From NCBI GenBank assembly GCA_022641375.1, contig JALCDF010000002.1, positions 36,822 through 100,821 on the forward strand: 64,000 nucleotides of DNA, in the 5' to 3' direction. Made by a program: the position numbers and the translations under genes. Below the pieces are notes generated by a model. That model was given only the letters and a program-made list of their open reading frames with translations, was not told where the DNA came from and did no database searches. The stretch is from Megasphaera sp. (GTDB lineage Bacteria; Bacillota; Negativicutes; Veillonellales; Megasphaeraceae). Shown in pieces: positions 53,603 through 62,287 of the stretch (its first letter is position 1; each line of letters opens with the position of its first letter).

Positions 53603-55378
53603 ATGAAAATTGATTTGTATCTGACACATGCCAGGATATTTAACGTATATCTTAAAAAATTCATAGAAGGAAATATCGCCGTTTCCGGCGGACGCTTTTT
53701 ATATATCGGTACCGTCGAACCGCCGGTACAACCCTTAAAAACCATTGATTTGGCGGGGAAATATGTCATTCCCGGTATGATCGACTGCCACATGCACATT
53801 GAAAGTACCATGGTGGCACCGCATACCTTTTTGCGGGGCTCCGTCAAAAACGGTGTGACGACCCTGATTGCCGAACCGCATGAAATCGCGAATGTTTTTG
53901 GCGTAGAAGGTATTCGGGCCCTTGCCGCTGCGGCAGCGGACGGTCCGGCCCATGTTTATATCGCCATTCCCAGTTCCGTCCCATCGACCAATGAGACACT
54001 GGAAACGACGGGAGCCGTCATCGGTACAGCGGAAGTGGAACAACTTCTCCACATGGATCAGGTCATCTGTCTGGGCGAAGTCATGAACGGTCACGATTTG
54101 ATTGCTGATGACCATTCCCGTATCAGTGAACTGGTCCGTCAGGTACGCCATATCCGTCCGGATTTTCCGCTGGAAGGGCATTTGCCGCGGTTCCTGGACT
54201 GGGATTTGGCTCGTATTCTCTATACGGGAGTGAACTCCGACCATACGGACCAATCGGTGGAAACGGTGCGGCAGCGCATTGCCAATGGCTGTTTTATCGA
54301 ATTGCAGGACAAGACACTGCGTCCGGATATCGTACAATATATCATCGATGAAAATCTGTTCGAACACATGGCTATCGTGACCGATGATACCATGCCGGAT
54401 GATTTTGTGGAACGGGGTACGCTCAACTATCTGGTACAGAAAGCCATGAATCTGGGCTTCACACCGGAACAGGCCGTGTATACTACGACGTATACGCCAG
54501 CCCGCCGCATGGGCCTGCGCGACCGGGGCAGCATCGCGCCCGGCAAGGTTGCCGATTTTGTTATCCTGGATAATCTCAACGATTTCCACATCTGTAGTAC
54601 CTATTGTGACGCCAAAGAAGTATATAATCGTAACGTACCGCCCGTGGAAGAACAGCGCGATACGTCTTTTCCCAATCGGTTCTATCACAGCGTCCACGCT
54701 GCGCCTATGAAGGAAGACGATTTTGTCCTCCCTACAGAACAACAAGACGGTACTGTCCGCTGCCGCCTGCTGGTAGTCAGCAGCGATACGACCTTTGTGC
54801 AATCGGAAGAAGTCGAAGTACCGGTCCGAAATCATGAAATCGATTGGGACGACAGTCCCTATAATCTGGCTGTCGTTGTGGAACGGCACGGTAAAAATCA
54901 CGGCCGCGGCTATGCACGTCCTACGGATGCCATACAGCGACTACGAAAAGGTAAAAATCACGGCCGCGGCTATGCACTGGTCGGTGGCAGTGCCTTGAAA
55001 CGGGGTGCGGCGGCGACGACGTATGCGCACGACCATCATAATCTGCTCATTATCGGGCAGAATAAACGGGATATGATGACGGCTGCCAATGCGGTCATCG
55101 AGGCCCAGGGCGGGTATGCTGTTGCATATCATGGCAGCGTGACAGCCTTTGCGCCGCTGCCTATCGCCGGTATCCTGTCAGATCAGCCGCTGCCTGTATT
55201 GGGCCGGCAGATACAGAAGGTGCGCGCTTCACTGGAATCTTTAGGCTATGTCCATCATAACGTGATCATGTCCCTCAGTACTCTGTCGTTGCCGGTCAGC
55301 CCGTTTTATAAGCTGACAGATAAAGGTATTGTCGACGTACAAAAGCAACGCATCGTACCGTTGGTAATTGATGGTTAG
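53603..55378 (+). CDS. ade: Adenine deaminase with in-frame 20-residue insertion
   Basis: Converts adenine to hypoxanthine and ammonia. 591 residues. Amidohydrolase signature CHMHIESTMVAP near residue 62, AEPHEIANVFG, LGEVMNG with EGHLPRF, and the C-terminal ALKRGAAATTYAHDHHN fit Ade. At residues about 430-458 the segment GKNHGRGYA occurs twice with 11 residues between; removing the extra 20 residues leaves an ERHGKN...ALKRGA stretch of the usual length. DNA there is a 28-bp direct repeat, 54890-54917 and 54950-54977. Catalytic motifs are untouched, so activity may survive. ATG 53603 spacing is better than ATG 53594. Confidence 0.94.
   Translation: MKIDLYLTHARIFNVYLKKFIEGNIAVSGGRFLYIGTVEPPVQPLKTIDLAGKYVIPGMIDCHMHIESTMVAPHTFLRGSVKNGVTTLIAEPHEIANVFGVEGIRALAAAAADGPAHVYIAIPSSVPSTNETLETTGAVIGTAEVEQLLHMDQVICLGEVMNGHDLIADDHSRISELVRQVRHIRPDFPLEGHLPRFLDWDLARILYTGVNSDHTDQSVETVRQRIANGCFIELQDKTLRPDIVQYIIDENLFEHMAIVTDDTMPDDFVERGTLNYLVQKAMNLGFTPEQAVYTTTYTPARRMGLRDRGSIAPGKVADFVILDNLNDFHICSTYCDAKEVYNRNVPPVEEQRDTSFPNRFYHSVHAAPMKEDDFVLPTEQQDGTVRCRLLVVSSDTTFVQSEEVEVPVRNHEIDWDDSPYNLAVVVERHGKNHGRGYARPTDAIQRLRKGKNHGRGYALVGGSALKRGAAATTYAHDHHNLLIIGQNKRDMMTAANAVIEAQGGYAVAYHGSVTAFAPLPIAGILSDQPLPVLGRQIQKVRASLESLGYVHHNVIMSLSTLSLPVSPFYKLTDKGIVDVQKQRIVPLVIDG
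54890..54977 (+). repeat. 28-bp direct repeat in ade
   Basis: Identical 28-bp copies at 54890-54917 and 54950-54977, separated by a unique 32-bp segment that keeps the frame (60-bp period). It looks like an insertion of 60 bp rather than a simple tandem duplication. Confidence 0.97.
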
Positions 55379-55388
55379 AAGGGTAAGC

Positions 55389-55446
55389 AGTTGTTAGTTA
55401 TTGAGGAGAGCGGTTCTTGGTTGTTGGAAACCAGGAATCGTTCTTT
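55389..55446. repeat. GTT-rich intergenic repeat, copy 3
   Basis: AGTTGTTAGTTATTGAGGAGAG then GCGGTTCTTGGTTGTTGG, which is the reverse complement of the CCAACAACCAAGAAC-CGCTCT core of copies 1 and 2. Confidence 0.75.
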
Positions 55447-55787
55447 TTTTGCCTCACCTTCGATGGGGTAGCCGCTGCCCATTCTCCTGTCCGTTCAGAT
55501 GTCACCATCCTATTGTTGCCGCTTTTATCCTCAAAGAAAAGACGCCCATATTCGTTAGGATAAGGGCGTGGGTTCGCAACACATGGCAAGAATGGGTTTT
55601 CTTTTCGGATTCAGCTGGCAACAGGACGGATGGTGCCAAATTCACGGCCAGAAGAACGGGCAGCTTGGGAATGTCGTGTGTGTTCGTTCTGCGAAGAAAG
55701 AGGTGGACATCATCCTTATTTCGTCCGCCAAATGGATGGACAAAACAAGGATGCTGTTCACCAGTAGCAATTGCGGAGGAGAAAATC

Positions 55788-55880
55788 AGTTATTCGTTGT
55801 TGAAGGAGCGGTTCTTGGTTCTTAAGAAATTGTTATCTAACAACCGCATTTATAAGAACGAACAAACAACAACCAACGCT
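55788..55880. repeat. GTT-rich intergenic repeat, copy 4
   Basis: AGTTATTCGTTGTTGAAGGAGCGGTTCTTGG at its left, as in copy 3, and TCTAACAACCGCATTTATAAG with AACAAACAACAACC at its right. It is in direct orientation to copy 3. Confidence 0.75.
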
Positions 55881-55890
55881 TTTCCCTATG

Positions 55891-55937
55891 AATACATAAT
55901 GATAATATACGTATAATATTATCATTATGTATTTTTA
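55891..55937 (+). terminator. AT-rich hairpin
   Basis: Perfect 18-bp stem (55891-55908 with 55916-55933), 7-base loop, followed by TTTATAA. It may end transcription, but the stem is nearly all A-T. Confidence 0.5.
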
Positions 55938-56031
55938 TAAGTGGCCATTTTTTCGCTAAACCATCCTTTAAAGGGTATATTTTTAGAATGAGTACCAAGA
56001 CAATAAATGGCTTAGCAAAGCCAATTAAAAG

Positions 56032-56081
56032 AAAAAATAAGTTGTATTTTAAAGTATACTTTAAAATACAACTTATTTTTT
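56032..56081. promoter_or_regulatory. Perfect 50-bp palindrome
   Basis: Two exact 25-bp arms (56032-56056 and 56057-56081) meeting at GTA-TAC with no loop, framed by an A run and a T run. The 28-bp core TGTATTTTAAAGTA and complement recurs at 56189-56216. Candidate operator pair, or a bidirectional terminator. Confidence 0.88.
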
Positions 56082-56188
56082 TGTGAATTTAGCTCTTATC
56101 GACATTATATCTCTTTTATTTATACAATTCAAGCCGTATTTTGTTATATTTAATCATTTTTGGGCCAATCTGATAAAAATCGTCCAAT

Positions 56189-56216
56189 TGTATTTTAAAG
56201 TATACTTTAAAATACA
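56189..56216. promoter_or_regulatory. Second copy of the palindrome core
   Basis: Exact 14-bp arms, same core as 56032-56081, 157 bases away centre to centre and 72 bases before the Rrf2 start. Good candidate for an Rrf2 autoregulatory site. Confidence 0.8.
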
Positions 56217-56287
56217 GTTTTGCCCTCAAAAAGTGAGAAAACATCCCATTCTCAAAATTGAAAAATTACAGAATACAGGAGGCGCCT

Positions 56288-56698
56288 ATGCAATTCAATA
56301 TAACGACTGATTATGCAATACGGACGGTATTGTATCTGGCCATTACCAAGCGTCTGGCTACCGCAACGGAAATATCCAAGGCAATGAACATCCCTCAAAA
56401 TTATCAACTGAAAGTAACCAGCCCGCTGGTGAAAAAAGGAATCCTAAAGAGAATCCAGGGGGTGAAAGGCGGGTTTTGTCTGGGACGGGACAGTAAAGAT
56501 ATTACGTTGTATGACATTATCAACACGATGGAAACGACGACCAATATCAATCCTTGTCTGGATAAACGGAAAGGCGGTGGTCGTTTTACAGACACGCCGT
56601 GTCCGATACGAGATTTTTATGAAAGAATACAAATGGATTTAGAAGAACAATTGCAACAGATGACTGTCAATAAATTGAGTGAAAAAGTGGAACACTAA
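56288..56698 (+). CDS. Rrf2 family transcriptional regulator
   Basis: 136 residues. Winged-helix core MQFNITTDYAIRTVLYLAITKRLATATEISKAMNIPQNYQLKVTSPLVKKGILKRIQGVKGGF is typical Rrf2. The C-terminal loop has two Cys (NPCLDK and DTPCPIR, 15 residues apart) rather than the usual three Fe-S ligands of IscR or NsrR, so an Fe-S cluster with an extra non-Cys ligand, or another sensing mode, is possible. ATG 56288 with a CAGGAGG site is preferred to the longer frame at 56258. Two shared palindromes lie upstream. Confidence 0.9.
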   Translation: MQFNITTDYAIRTVLYLAITKRLATATEISKAMNIPQNYQLKVTSPLVKKGILKRIQGVKGGFCLGRDSKDITLYDIINTMETTTNINPCLDKRKGGGRFTDTPCPIRDFYERIQMDLEEQLQQMTVNKLSEKVEH

Positions 56699-56934
56699 AA
56701 ACATACGTGACAATATCAATATTATTACAACCGCTACTACATACTTCAATCTGTCTATGGAAGTATTGGAAAAGTGGATACCGATTTACAAAGCAATTTT
56801 TTATGAGTTAAAAACATACTCGACAGTAAAAGTATTATTACCGCGATTGCAATAATAAAATTACAGTCATATAACAGGGCCGTAATTTCATTATATAAGA
56901 ATACCCGTATTTATTTTTAGAAAGGGGCATATAT

Positions 56935-57159
56935 ATGAATAAGATATTCAAGGTGATTTGGAGTAAGACAAGGCATTGCAACGTCGTCGTGTCGGAACTC
57001 GCAAATAACCACAGCAGCTCCGAAAGTACACGAGGGACATCAATGGTCAAAGCGGCGAGATTAGCCGTCATGGCACTGGTTTGTGGTACCGTGTTGACGC
57101 TGGGGGGCGTGGGCTATGCGAATCCGGTAGCCTATCCGACAACCGGTGCTAATTATTAG
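56935..57159 (+). CDS. Orphan ESPR signal peptide ORF (autotransporter remnant or secreted micropeptide)
   Basis: 74 residues. MNKIFKVIWSKTRHCNVVVSELANNHSS is the extended signal peptide region (ESPR) of type V secretion proteins; it is followed by a hydrophobic signal peptide (AARLAVMALVCGTVLTLGGVGYA) and only about 12 residues (NPVAYPTTGANY) before a stop. No passenger or anchor follows; the terminator starts at once. Strong GAAAGGGG site at the ATG. It is either the stub of a lost trimeric adhesin or a genuine small exported peptide. Confidence 0.78.
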   Translation: MNKIFKVIWSKTRHCNVVVSELANNHSSSESTRGTSMVKAARLAVMALVCGTVLTLGGVGYANPVAYPTTGANY

Positions 57160-57161
57160 GA

Positions 57162-57203
57162 GAAAGGTTGTTCATCGGGAAAAACAATGAACAACCTTTC
57201 TTC
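57162..57203 (+). terminator. Terminator after the ESPR ORF
   Basis: Perfect 14-bp stem GAAAGGTTGTTCAT with its complement (57162-57175 with 57187-57200), 11-base loop. Confidence 0.8.
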
Positions 57204-57397
57204 ATATTGATATATTGGCAATTTTGTACAATCTATAAAATTCTTATAAAAACAATATATTACCATAAACAAAACATTTAATGACAGAATATAAATAACA
57301 TGATATTCTATAAGAATAGTCAAATATTTTTAGTAACTGGGTTTATATACATTCCCCAAAATGAATTTATTTTATGATACATAAGGAGAAATGGAAA

Positions 57398-60300
57398 ATG
57401 GATAAGAGTAACTATGTAAGCAGAGCTGTAGCGGTATCGTTATTAGGGGCGATTTTTTGGGTGCCGGCCGGTGGGATGGCCTCGGCTGCCATAACCAGTC
57501 CTGCCGTCGTCGATACGAGTACAACGACGTCGACAGACGGGGTGAACATAACCGGCGGTACATTAGTGGACGGCGTCAATAGCAAGACGGCGCTGGCCGT
57601 AACGGGTGGCAAGACCCTTACCGTAACCGGCACGACGGATATTACGGAGACTGCCGATAATTCCGCCTATAAACTGCATGGTGTTACCGTCGATACAGAT
57701 ACGACACTGACGATGAATGGGGATGCCACGATTCATACGACCTTCAACGGACTGAATAAGGACCAGAAGGTAAGCGGCATCGAAAACATAGCCGGCGGTA
57801 CCGTCAATATGAACGGGAATACGACCATTACTTCGACGGATACGCTGGCTGGTGAAGTGTACGGCATATGGAATCAGAATGGATCCACCTTTGTCGGCAA
57901 AGACCTGGATGTAACAGCCAATACGAGTACGTCCAATGCCTGGGGCATCAGCAACGGTGTTGAAGGGCAATCGGGCACCAAGTTTACGGCCGATGCGATT
58001 AAAATCACCATGAATAATGCGATGGCGGGAACCCAGCAAGATGTAGGTATCTGGAATGCCGGAGCCGATACGGTTCTTACAGCTAATAAAGGTGTTGATA
58101 TTACCTATCATTCAACCAGCGGCGACAAGAATTTTGTCGGCGTGTTTGACACGTCGGGGACAGGGAAGGTCAGCCTCAACGGCGGGTTGAAAGTGACGGC
58201 GTCCACGACGGGTGCGTCCAATATGATTGGAATCGACGCCAATAAGAGCACGACCATCAATGGCGACGTGACCATGGATTTCAGTGGTGCGACAGCCCAT
58301 GATAAACTTGTTGCCAGTACGGTTGGCATGTACTTCCATGCCGAGAATGTGACCTATACGGTCAACGGTGATTTTGCTGTAAATATCCATGATACTACGG
58401 GCAGCCGGCTGACGGCGGTCGGCTCTCAACACGGGGTGAACGGCCATAACGTGGTGCTTAACGGCGCCAAGAATACCATTAACATAGACGGGAATGCGCC
58501 GCATATGGAAGGTATTTTCAGTGCGGCGACATTTGCGGATAATTCCACGACAGATATTACGGTCAAAGAAACCGGAACGGATTATCAGATGATCCACGGT
58601 ATCTATGACATGAATGACGGCACCGGTGTGACGTTGGGGGAAAATGCCACATTGAATGTTGTTGTAGATGATCAGGGAGCCACTGTCGGGTATAATGATT
58701 CTACAGCGCAGGGTGCTGTCGGCATCTATGGCGGCAATGGCATTACGCTGGAAGAAGGATCTGTTACGAACATCACGGTCAAAGGCGGCGTCGATAATAC
58801 CAATCCAGTAAAAGACCAAATATATGGCCTAGGCGGGGCTACGGGCATGATGGGGAAGATAGAAGCCGTCGGGGATATCAACATCAATATGCCTACAGCC
58901 GGCGGGACAGGGATAAAATCATTTGATTATAATGGGAAATCTTCGCATATTACGGGGAATCTGGTAGTGAATACGAATGCCGGCACGGCGTTGGCAACAT
59001 ATCGTAGTCCTCTTACGGTCGATGCCCCGGCTGATAAAGTCGTGCAGCTGACCGGTGATGTAACGAATATACGAAACACACAAAACAGTATTTTGACGGT
59101 CAACTTCAAAAATGCCGAATCCTTCTTAACCGGTGCCAGCCTGCATGCTACGGCGAATACAGCCAAAACGACGTTGAATTTTTCCGGCGGTTCATTATGG
59201 AATCTGACAGCAGACAGTGTAGCAACCAACTTGACAAATACTGATAGTATCATCAATATGCACTATACCGGTGACGATACATATGAAACCATTCATACGT
59301 ATACATACAGCGGTGATAACGGCATACTGGTCATGGATACGGACCTGGCCAGTGAAACGAACGGTGATAAGCTGTATATTAAGTCGGCCGGTACAGGCGG
59401 CGGCTTCATCCAGGTCGCCGACAAGAGCATGAACAGCGGTATCATGGTCAACGCCAAGGGTGACGAAACGAAGACGAAACTCCTTGTCGTCGGCGGTGCT
59501 GGGGCGAATGGTACGACGTGGACAGGCAAGAGCCTCGATACGGGCGGCTTGTGGGAACTGACGCCGACGGTAGAAAAGCTGGAAGATAACCAGTGGTACC
59601 TGACGATGATGAAACGGTCCGTCAATCCCGGCACGAAGACCATCATGGGGTCCCTGGATTCGGCGTACGGCCTCTGGCGTTATGATGATACGCTGCGTAA
59701 ACGGTTAGGCGACTTGCGCTATATCGATAACGACCAGAACGGCCTGTGGGTGCGCCTGAAAGCCGGCAAGCTGGCTGCTGATTCGTATGACGGCAATTAC
59801 CAGATGTATCAGATCGGCTACGATAAAAAGTCAAATAACACAATCTATGGCATCGCCGTGGATCACAGCAAGGCCAGCAACGATTACTATGCCGGTGACG
59901 GCGATAACTCCATGACTAATCTGACGCTGTATGCGACGAACTACCGCGGTGGCGTGGATGTGAAGAATCAGAAGAGCGGTTCGACGTACAGTGATTTGGT
60001 ATTACGGGCTGGCAGACTGCAGAGCAATGTGGACAGCTATGGCACATACCATGATTCCCTCGGTTATGATACATGGGGCTATAACATCAGCTACGAAATG
60101 GGCAAGACCTTCCGCAATGACAAGGGCTGGTTCATCGAACCGGAAGCCCAGCTGTCCTATGGCAGATTGCGTGGCGGCGATTATACGACACAGCGTGGCA
60201 CCCATGTCCATAAAGATGACATCGACAGCCTGTTAGGTCGTATCGGCTTTGTAGCCGGACGCAAGATTAACGATGACAAGGATTTCTATTTCAAAGCGAA

Positions 60301-60475
60301 CGTCTATCGTGAATTTGCCGGTGACGGCGATATGCGCTTTGTCCATGGGGACCAGACGATGCTGGATGACGTAGCGAACCGCGATACATGGTTCGAAATG
60401 GGTGTCGGCGGCAATATTCGGTTGGCAGACGTAATGACGTTGGGATTGATACAATATTGGGAACGGTGTGCATAG
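57398..60475 (+). CDS. Autotransporter-type outer-membrane protein with atypical C-terminus
   Basis: 1025 residues, type Va autotransporter. Signal peptide VAVSLLGAIFWVPAGGMASA; long Thr/Gly/Asp-rich beta-helix passenger (for example GKTLTVTGTTDITE, NGDATIHTTFNGL, NGDVTMDFSG); and a C-terminal beta-barrel from about residue 745 (RKRLGDLRYIDNDQNGLWVRLKAGK, YQIGYDKK, WGYNISYEMGKTF, GWFIEPEAQLSYG, WFEMGVGGNIRL). The expected last strand with a terminal Phe is missing; it ends IQYWERCA. ATG 57398 is chosen for the AAGGAG site 10 bases upstream. Its substrate or partner is unknown; it is probably a surface adhesin. Confidence 0.85.
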   Translation: MDKSNYVSRAVAVSLLGAIFWVPAGGMASAAITSPAVVDTSTTTSTDGVNITGGTLVDGVNSKTALAVTGGKTLTVTGTTDITETADNSAYKLHGVTVDTDTTLTMNGDATIHTTFNGLNKDQKVSGIENIAGGTVNMNGNTTITSTDTLAGEVYGIWNQNGSTFVGKDLDVTANTSTSNAWGISNGVEGQSGTKFTADAIKITMNNAMAGTQQDVGIWNAGADTVLTANKGVDITYHSTSGDKNFVGVFDTSGTGKVSLNGGLKVTASTTGASNMIGIDANKSTTINGDVTMDFSGATAHDKLVASTVGMYFHAENVTYTVNGDFAVNIHDTTGSRLTAVGSQHGVNGHNVVLNGAKNTINIDGNAPHMEGIFSAATFADNSTTDITVKETGTDYQMIHGIYDMNDGTGVTLGENATLNVVVDDQGATVGYNDSTAQGAVGIYGGNGITLEEGSVTNITVKGGVDNTNPVKDQIYGLGGATGMMGKIEAVGDININMPTAGGTGIKSFDYNGKSSHITGNLVVNTNAGTALATYRSPLTVDAPADKVVQLTGDVTNIRNTQNSILTVNFKNAESFLTGASLHATANTAKTTLNFSGGSLWNLTADSVATNLTNTDSIINMHYTGDDTYETIHTYTYSGDNGILVMDTDLASETNGDKLYIKSAGTGGGFIQVADKSMNSGIMVNAKGDETKTKLLVVGGAGANGTTWTGKSLDTGGLWELTPTVEKLEDNQWYLTMMKRSVNPGTKTIMGSLDSAYGLWRYDDTLRKRLGDLRYIDNDQNGLWVRLKAGKLAADSYDGNYQMYQIGYDKKSNNTIYGIAVDHSKASNDYYAGDGDNSMTNLTLYATNYRGGVDVKNQKSGSTYSDLVLRAGRLQSNVDSYGTYHDSLGYDTWGYNISYEMGKTFRNDKGWFIEPEAQLSYGRLRGGDYTTQRGTHVHKDDIDSLLGRIGFVAGRKINDDKDFYFKANVYREFAGDGDMRFVHGDQTMLDDVANRDTWFEMGVGGNIRLADVMTLGLIQYWERCA

Positions 60476-60510
60476 CGGAAATGTCCATATATAGCGAGGT
60501 CTTGACAAAT

Positions 60511-60534
60511 GTCGGCAGATGGCCGGCTTTTTTT
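60511..60534 (+). terminator. Terminator after the autotransporter
   Basis: 6-bp stem GTCGGC/GCCGGC (one G-T pair), 5-base loop and seven-T tail. Confidence 0.8.
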
Positions 60535-60600
60535 ATGCTTTGAAATGCGGGTAGAATCAGAAGGAATCATATAAGTTCTTAACAACACCATGAATATGCT

Positions 60601-60627
60601 ATTAACGATAGCAATGGCATCGTTAAT
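60601..60627. repeat. Small hairpin upstream of the ABC-3C block
   Basis: Stem ATTAACGAT/ATCGTTAAT (9 bp, 9-base loop) in the AT-rich 288-base gap; no gene is seen in that gap. Confidence 0.5.
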
Positions 60628-60763
60628 GACATAGAAAAATAGTTATCGCGTTATCTGACTAGTTTTCTATTGTTCGGTAGTATTGCTATGGATAAGATAA
60701 AAAATGTAGTACAATATTATTATCAATGAAAAGTGTGTTATCGTCTGGACGAGGTGATAATTC

Positions 60764-61777
60764 ATGCGGGTTTACAATTATGCATCTTTTGCTAAGGTGT
60801 TTTCGAAAGGCATTATCAAACCTAATATGACTAAAGTTGCCAAAATCTTATTTGAGCCAATCATTAGTCTTGGAGACTGTGTCAATAGACATGGGGAGCC
60901 ATATATCATCGATAATAAGTCGGCAAGCCTTTGGTATAAACAAGAAGCAGACATTCCAGAAAATTTGAAAAAAGCAGCGGATGATGGTCGTGTATATAAC
61001 GGAATAGGAAAATATTTTACTGATGGGGTTTTGGACAAAGTCCTTAGTGGGGTTAAGGCCGATGATATGATGACTGAGCTGCTAAATCTCATCAAGGAAT
61101 CAGATTTGTCTGAAATGGAAAAAGGTGATTTAAATAAACTGTACGAGGATGGCGATTTGGGAGGATTTTTAGGTAGAGCGCTCTTATATGCCATATTGCA
61201 AGACAATACGAAAAAGGATGCATCTTATGAGGACTATTCGAAAACAGCTCAGGAAACAGCCTCAGATATTAACCACGAAATAGAAGCTTTCAGGCAGTTT
61301 GTTGGGCAATTCAAAAAGCCTGCTCCAATGTCTCCACCTTCAACTATTGCAACAGAAGAAATGAAATATGTAACAGAGTTATTCCATGTTTATCAGGAAA
61401 AAGCAGGGGCGAAATGTGATTGTGTAAAGGATCTCGATTCATGTCCTAATATGAAAAAGAATTTTAACAGACAGAGAAAAGACTACTATTTAGCGGAAAC
61501 TATCAGGAGGGGACTTCGAGATACCGTATCACCACAGGAGGAGGAAAATTTTGAGGCGGTAAAGGAAGAAATGTATGAAGGTGTCGTAACGACGGAAGAA
61601 AAAGATTATGCTTGTGGCTATGACAGAATGAACGCTGTAATGGAGCATGCGACATTGGTTGAGCTTTCTTCTAATTTACAAACTGTGACTCTGAATTGGA
61701 TTGGACCAGGGGAAAAGAAAGGCATTTGTCATATGCTGGTCAATGATGAGAAACTCAGCTGGATAGAGGGTGATTGA
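60764..61777 (+). CDS. ABC-three-component system protein with ABC-3C C-terminal domain
   Basis: 337 residues, soluble. First gene of an AT-rich three-gene block unlike the GC-richer core. The C-terminal half has NRQRKDYYLAETIRRGLRD, then FEAVKEEMYEGV with a Cys-containing YACGYDRMNAVMEHA and a closing IGPGEKKGICHMLVNDEKLSWIEGD, in line with the ABC-3C C-terminal domain; the first 150 residues are an unrecognised helical region (possibly the effector or specificity part). ABC-3C systems are thought to be anti-phage conflict systems. GAGGTG site before ATG 60764. Overlaps the middle gene by 8 bases. Confidence 0.66.
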   Translation: MRVYNYASFAKVFSKGIIKPNMTKVAKILFEPIISLGDCVNRHGEPYIIDNKSASLWYKQEADIPENLKKAADDGRVYNGIGKYFTDGVLDKVLSGVKADDMMTELLNLIKESDLSEMEKGDLNKLYEDGDLGGFLGRALLYAILQDNTKKDASYEDYSKTAQETASDINHEIEAFRQFVGQFKKPAPMSPPSTIATEEMKYVTELFHVYQEKAGAKCDCVKDLDSCPNMKKNFNRQRKDYYLAETIRRGLRDTVSPQEEENFEAVKEEMYEGVVTTEEKDYACGYDRMNAVMEHATLVELSSNLQTVTLNWIGPGEKKGICHMLVNDEKLSWIEGD

Positions 61778-62273
61778 GCTGCAAAAGAATATTTTCAATA
61801 CATTCAGTATCCGTAACCAGGGTGAAACAGTAAGAAAGAACAAAGAAGTATTCAATACAGTTTTCGAAATGGAATTAAGAATCATGCTACTGATGAGTTC
61901 CGTACCAGAACTGTTTTTTTCGAGTACTCGTATATTGGCACTTGACTTCATCAATTGTTATGCAAAGGTTTTTGGTATAGCTCTTGAGAATCTGCATGGA
62001 AATAATGATTTTATGTATGCAGAAATGGCGGGAAGACGTTCGTTGATTACCGAAGCAATCAAGAAGTTAGTACGGCATGGAATATTGAAAGTCAAAAATA
62101 ATCATGGATATCAGTACAAAATCACAGAATATGGATTGGAGATATCAAATGGCTTTCATAGTACATATGCACAGGAATACCGCAGGGTATCAAGGATTTC
62201 CGCGAAAAAATATAGTTGCAAAAATGATGAGGAACTGCTTCAAGAAATTCAGCATCGTCCTATTGCAAACTAA
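61770..62273 (+). CDS. ABC-three-component system middle component
   Basis: 167 residues from GTG 61770, overlapping the previous gene by 8 bases. It shows a helical core and a winged-helix-like end (AGRRSLITEAIKKLVRHGILKVKNNHGYQYKITEYGLEIS). Middle components of ABC-3C systems are small helical or wHTH proteins between the effector and ATPase genes. Function inferred only from position and fold impression. The ATPase gene begins 14 bases downstream. Confidence 0.62.
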   Translation: MIELQKNIFNTFSIRNQGETVRKNKEVFNTVFEMELRIMLLMSSVPELFFSSTRILALDFINCYAKVFGIALENLHGNNDFMYAEMAGRRSLITEAIKKLVRHGILKVKNNHGYQYKITEYGLEISNGFHSTYAQEYRRVSRISAKKYSCKNDEELLQEIQHRPIAN

Positions 62274-62287
62274 AGGGGTAAATGTTT

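Larger units (their letters stand above)
55379..56287. other. Long intergenic region with repeats and palindromes
   Basis: 909 bases with no convincing gene. From the 5' side it holds GTT-rich repeat copies 3 and 4 flanking about 340 bases of unique sequence, an AT-rich hairpin at 55891-55933, the 50-bp palindrome at 56032-56081 and a second palindrome at 56189-56216 upstream of the Rrf2 gene. A 63-codon frame on the minus strand at 55398-55589 and two plus-strand frames (171 and 85 codons) lack ribosome sites and overlap repeats. They could be debris of a decayed gene but I do not call them. Confidence 0.6.

Noticed and set aside
55398..55916. Frames of 63 (minus), 171 and 85 codons (plus) in the long intergenic region
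   Set aside because: They run into the GTT-rich repeats, lack ribosome sites and resemble no family I know. Possible gene debris only.
56756..56854. 32-codon frame after the Rrf2 gene
   Set aside because: No ribosome site and part of it is made by the imperfect repeat.
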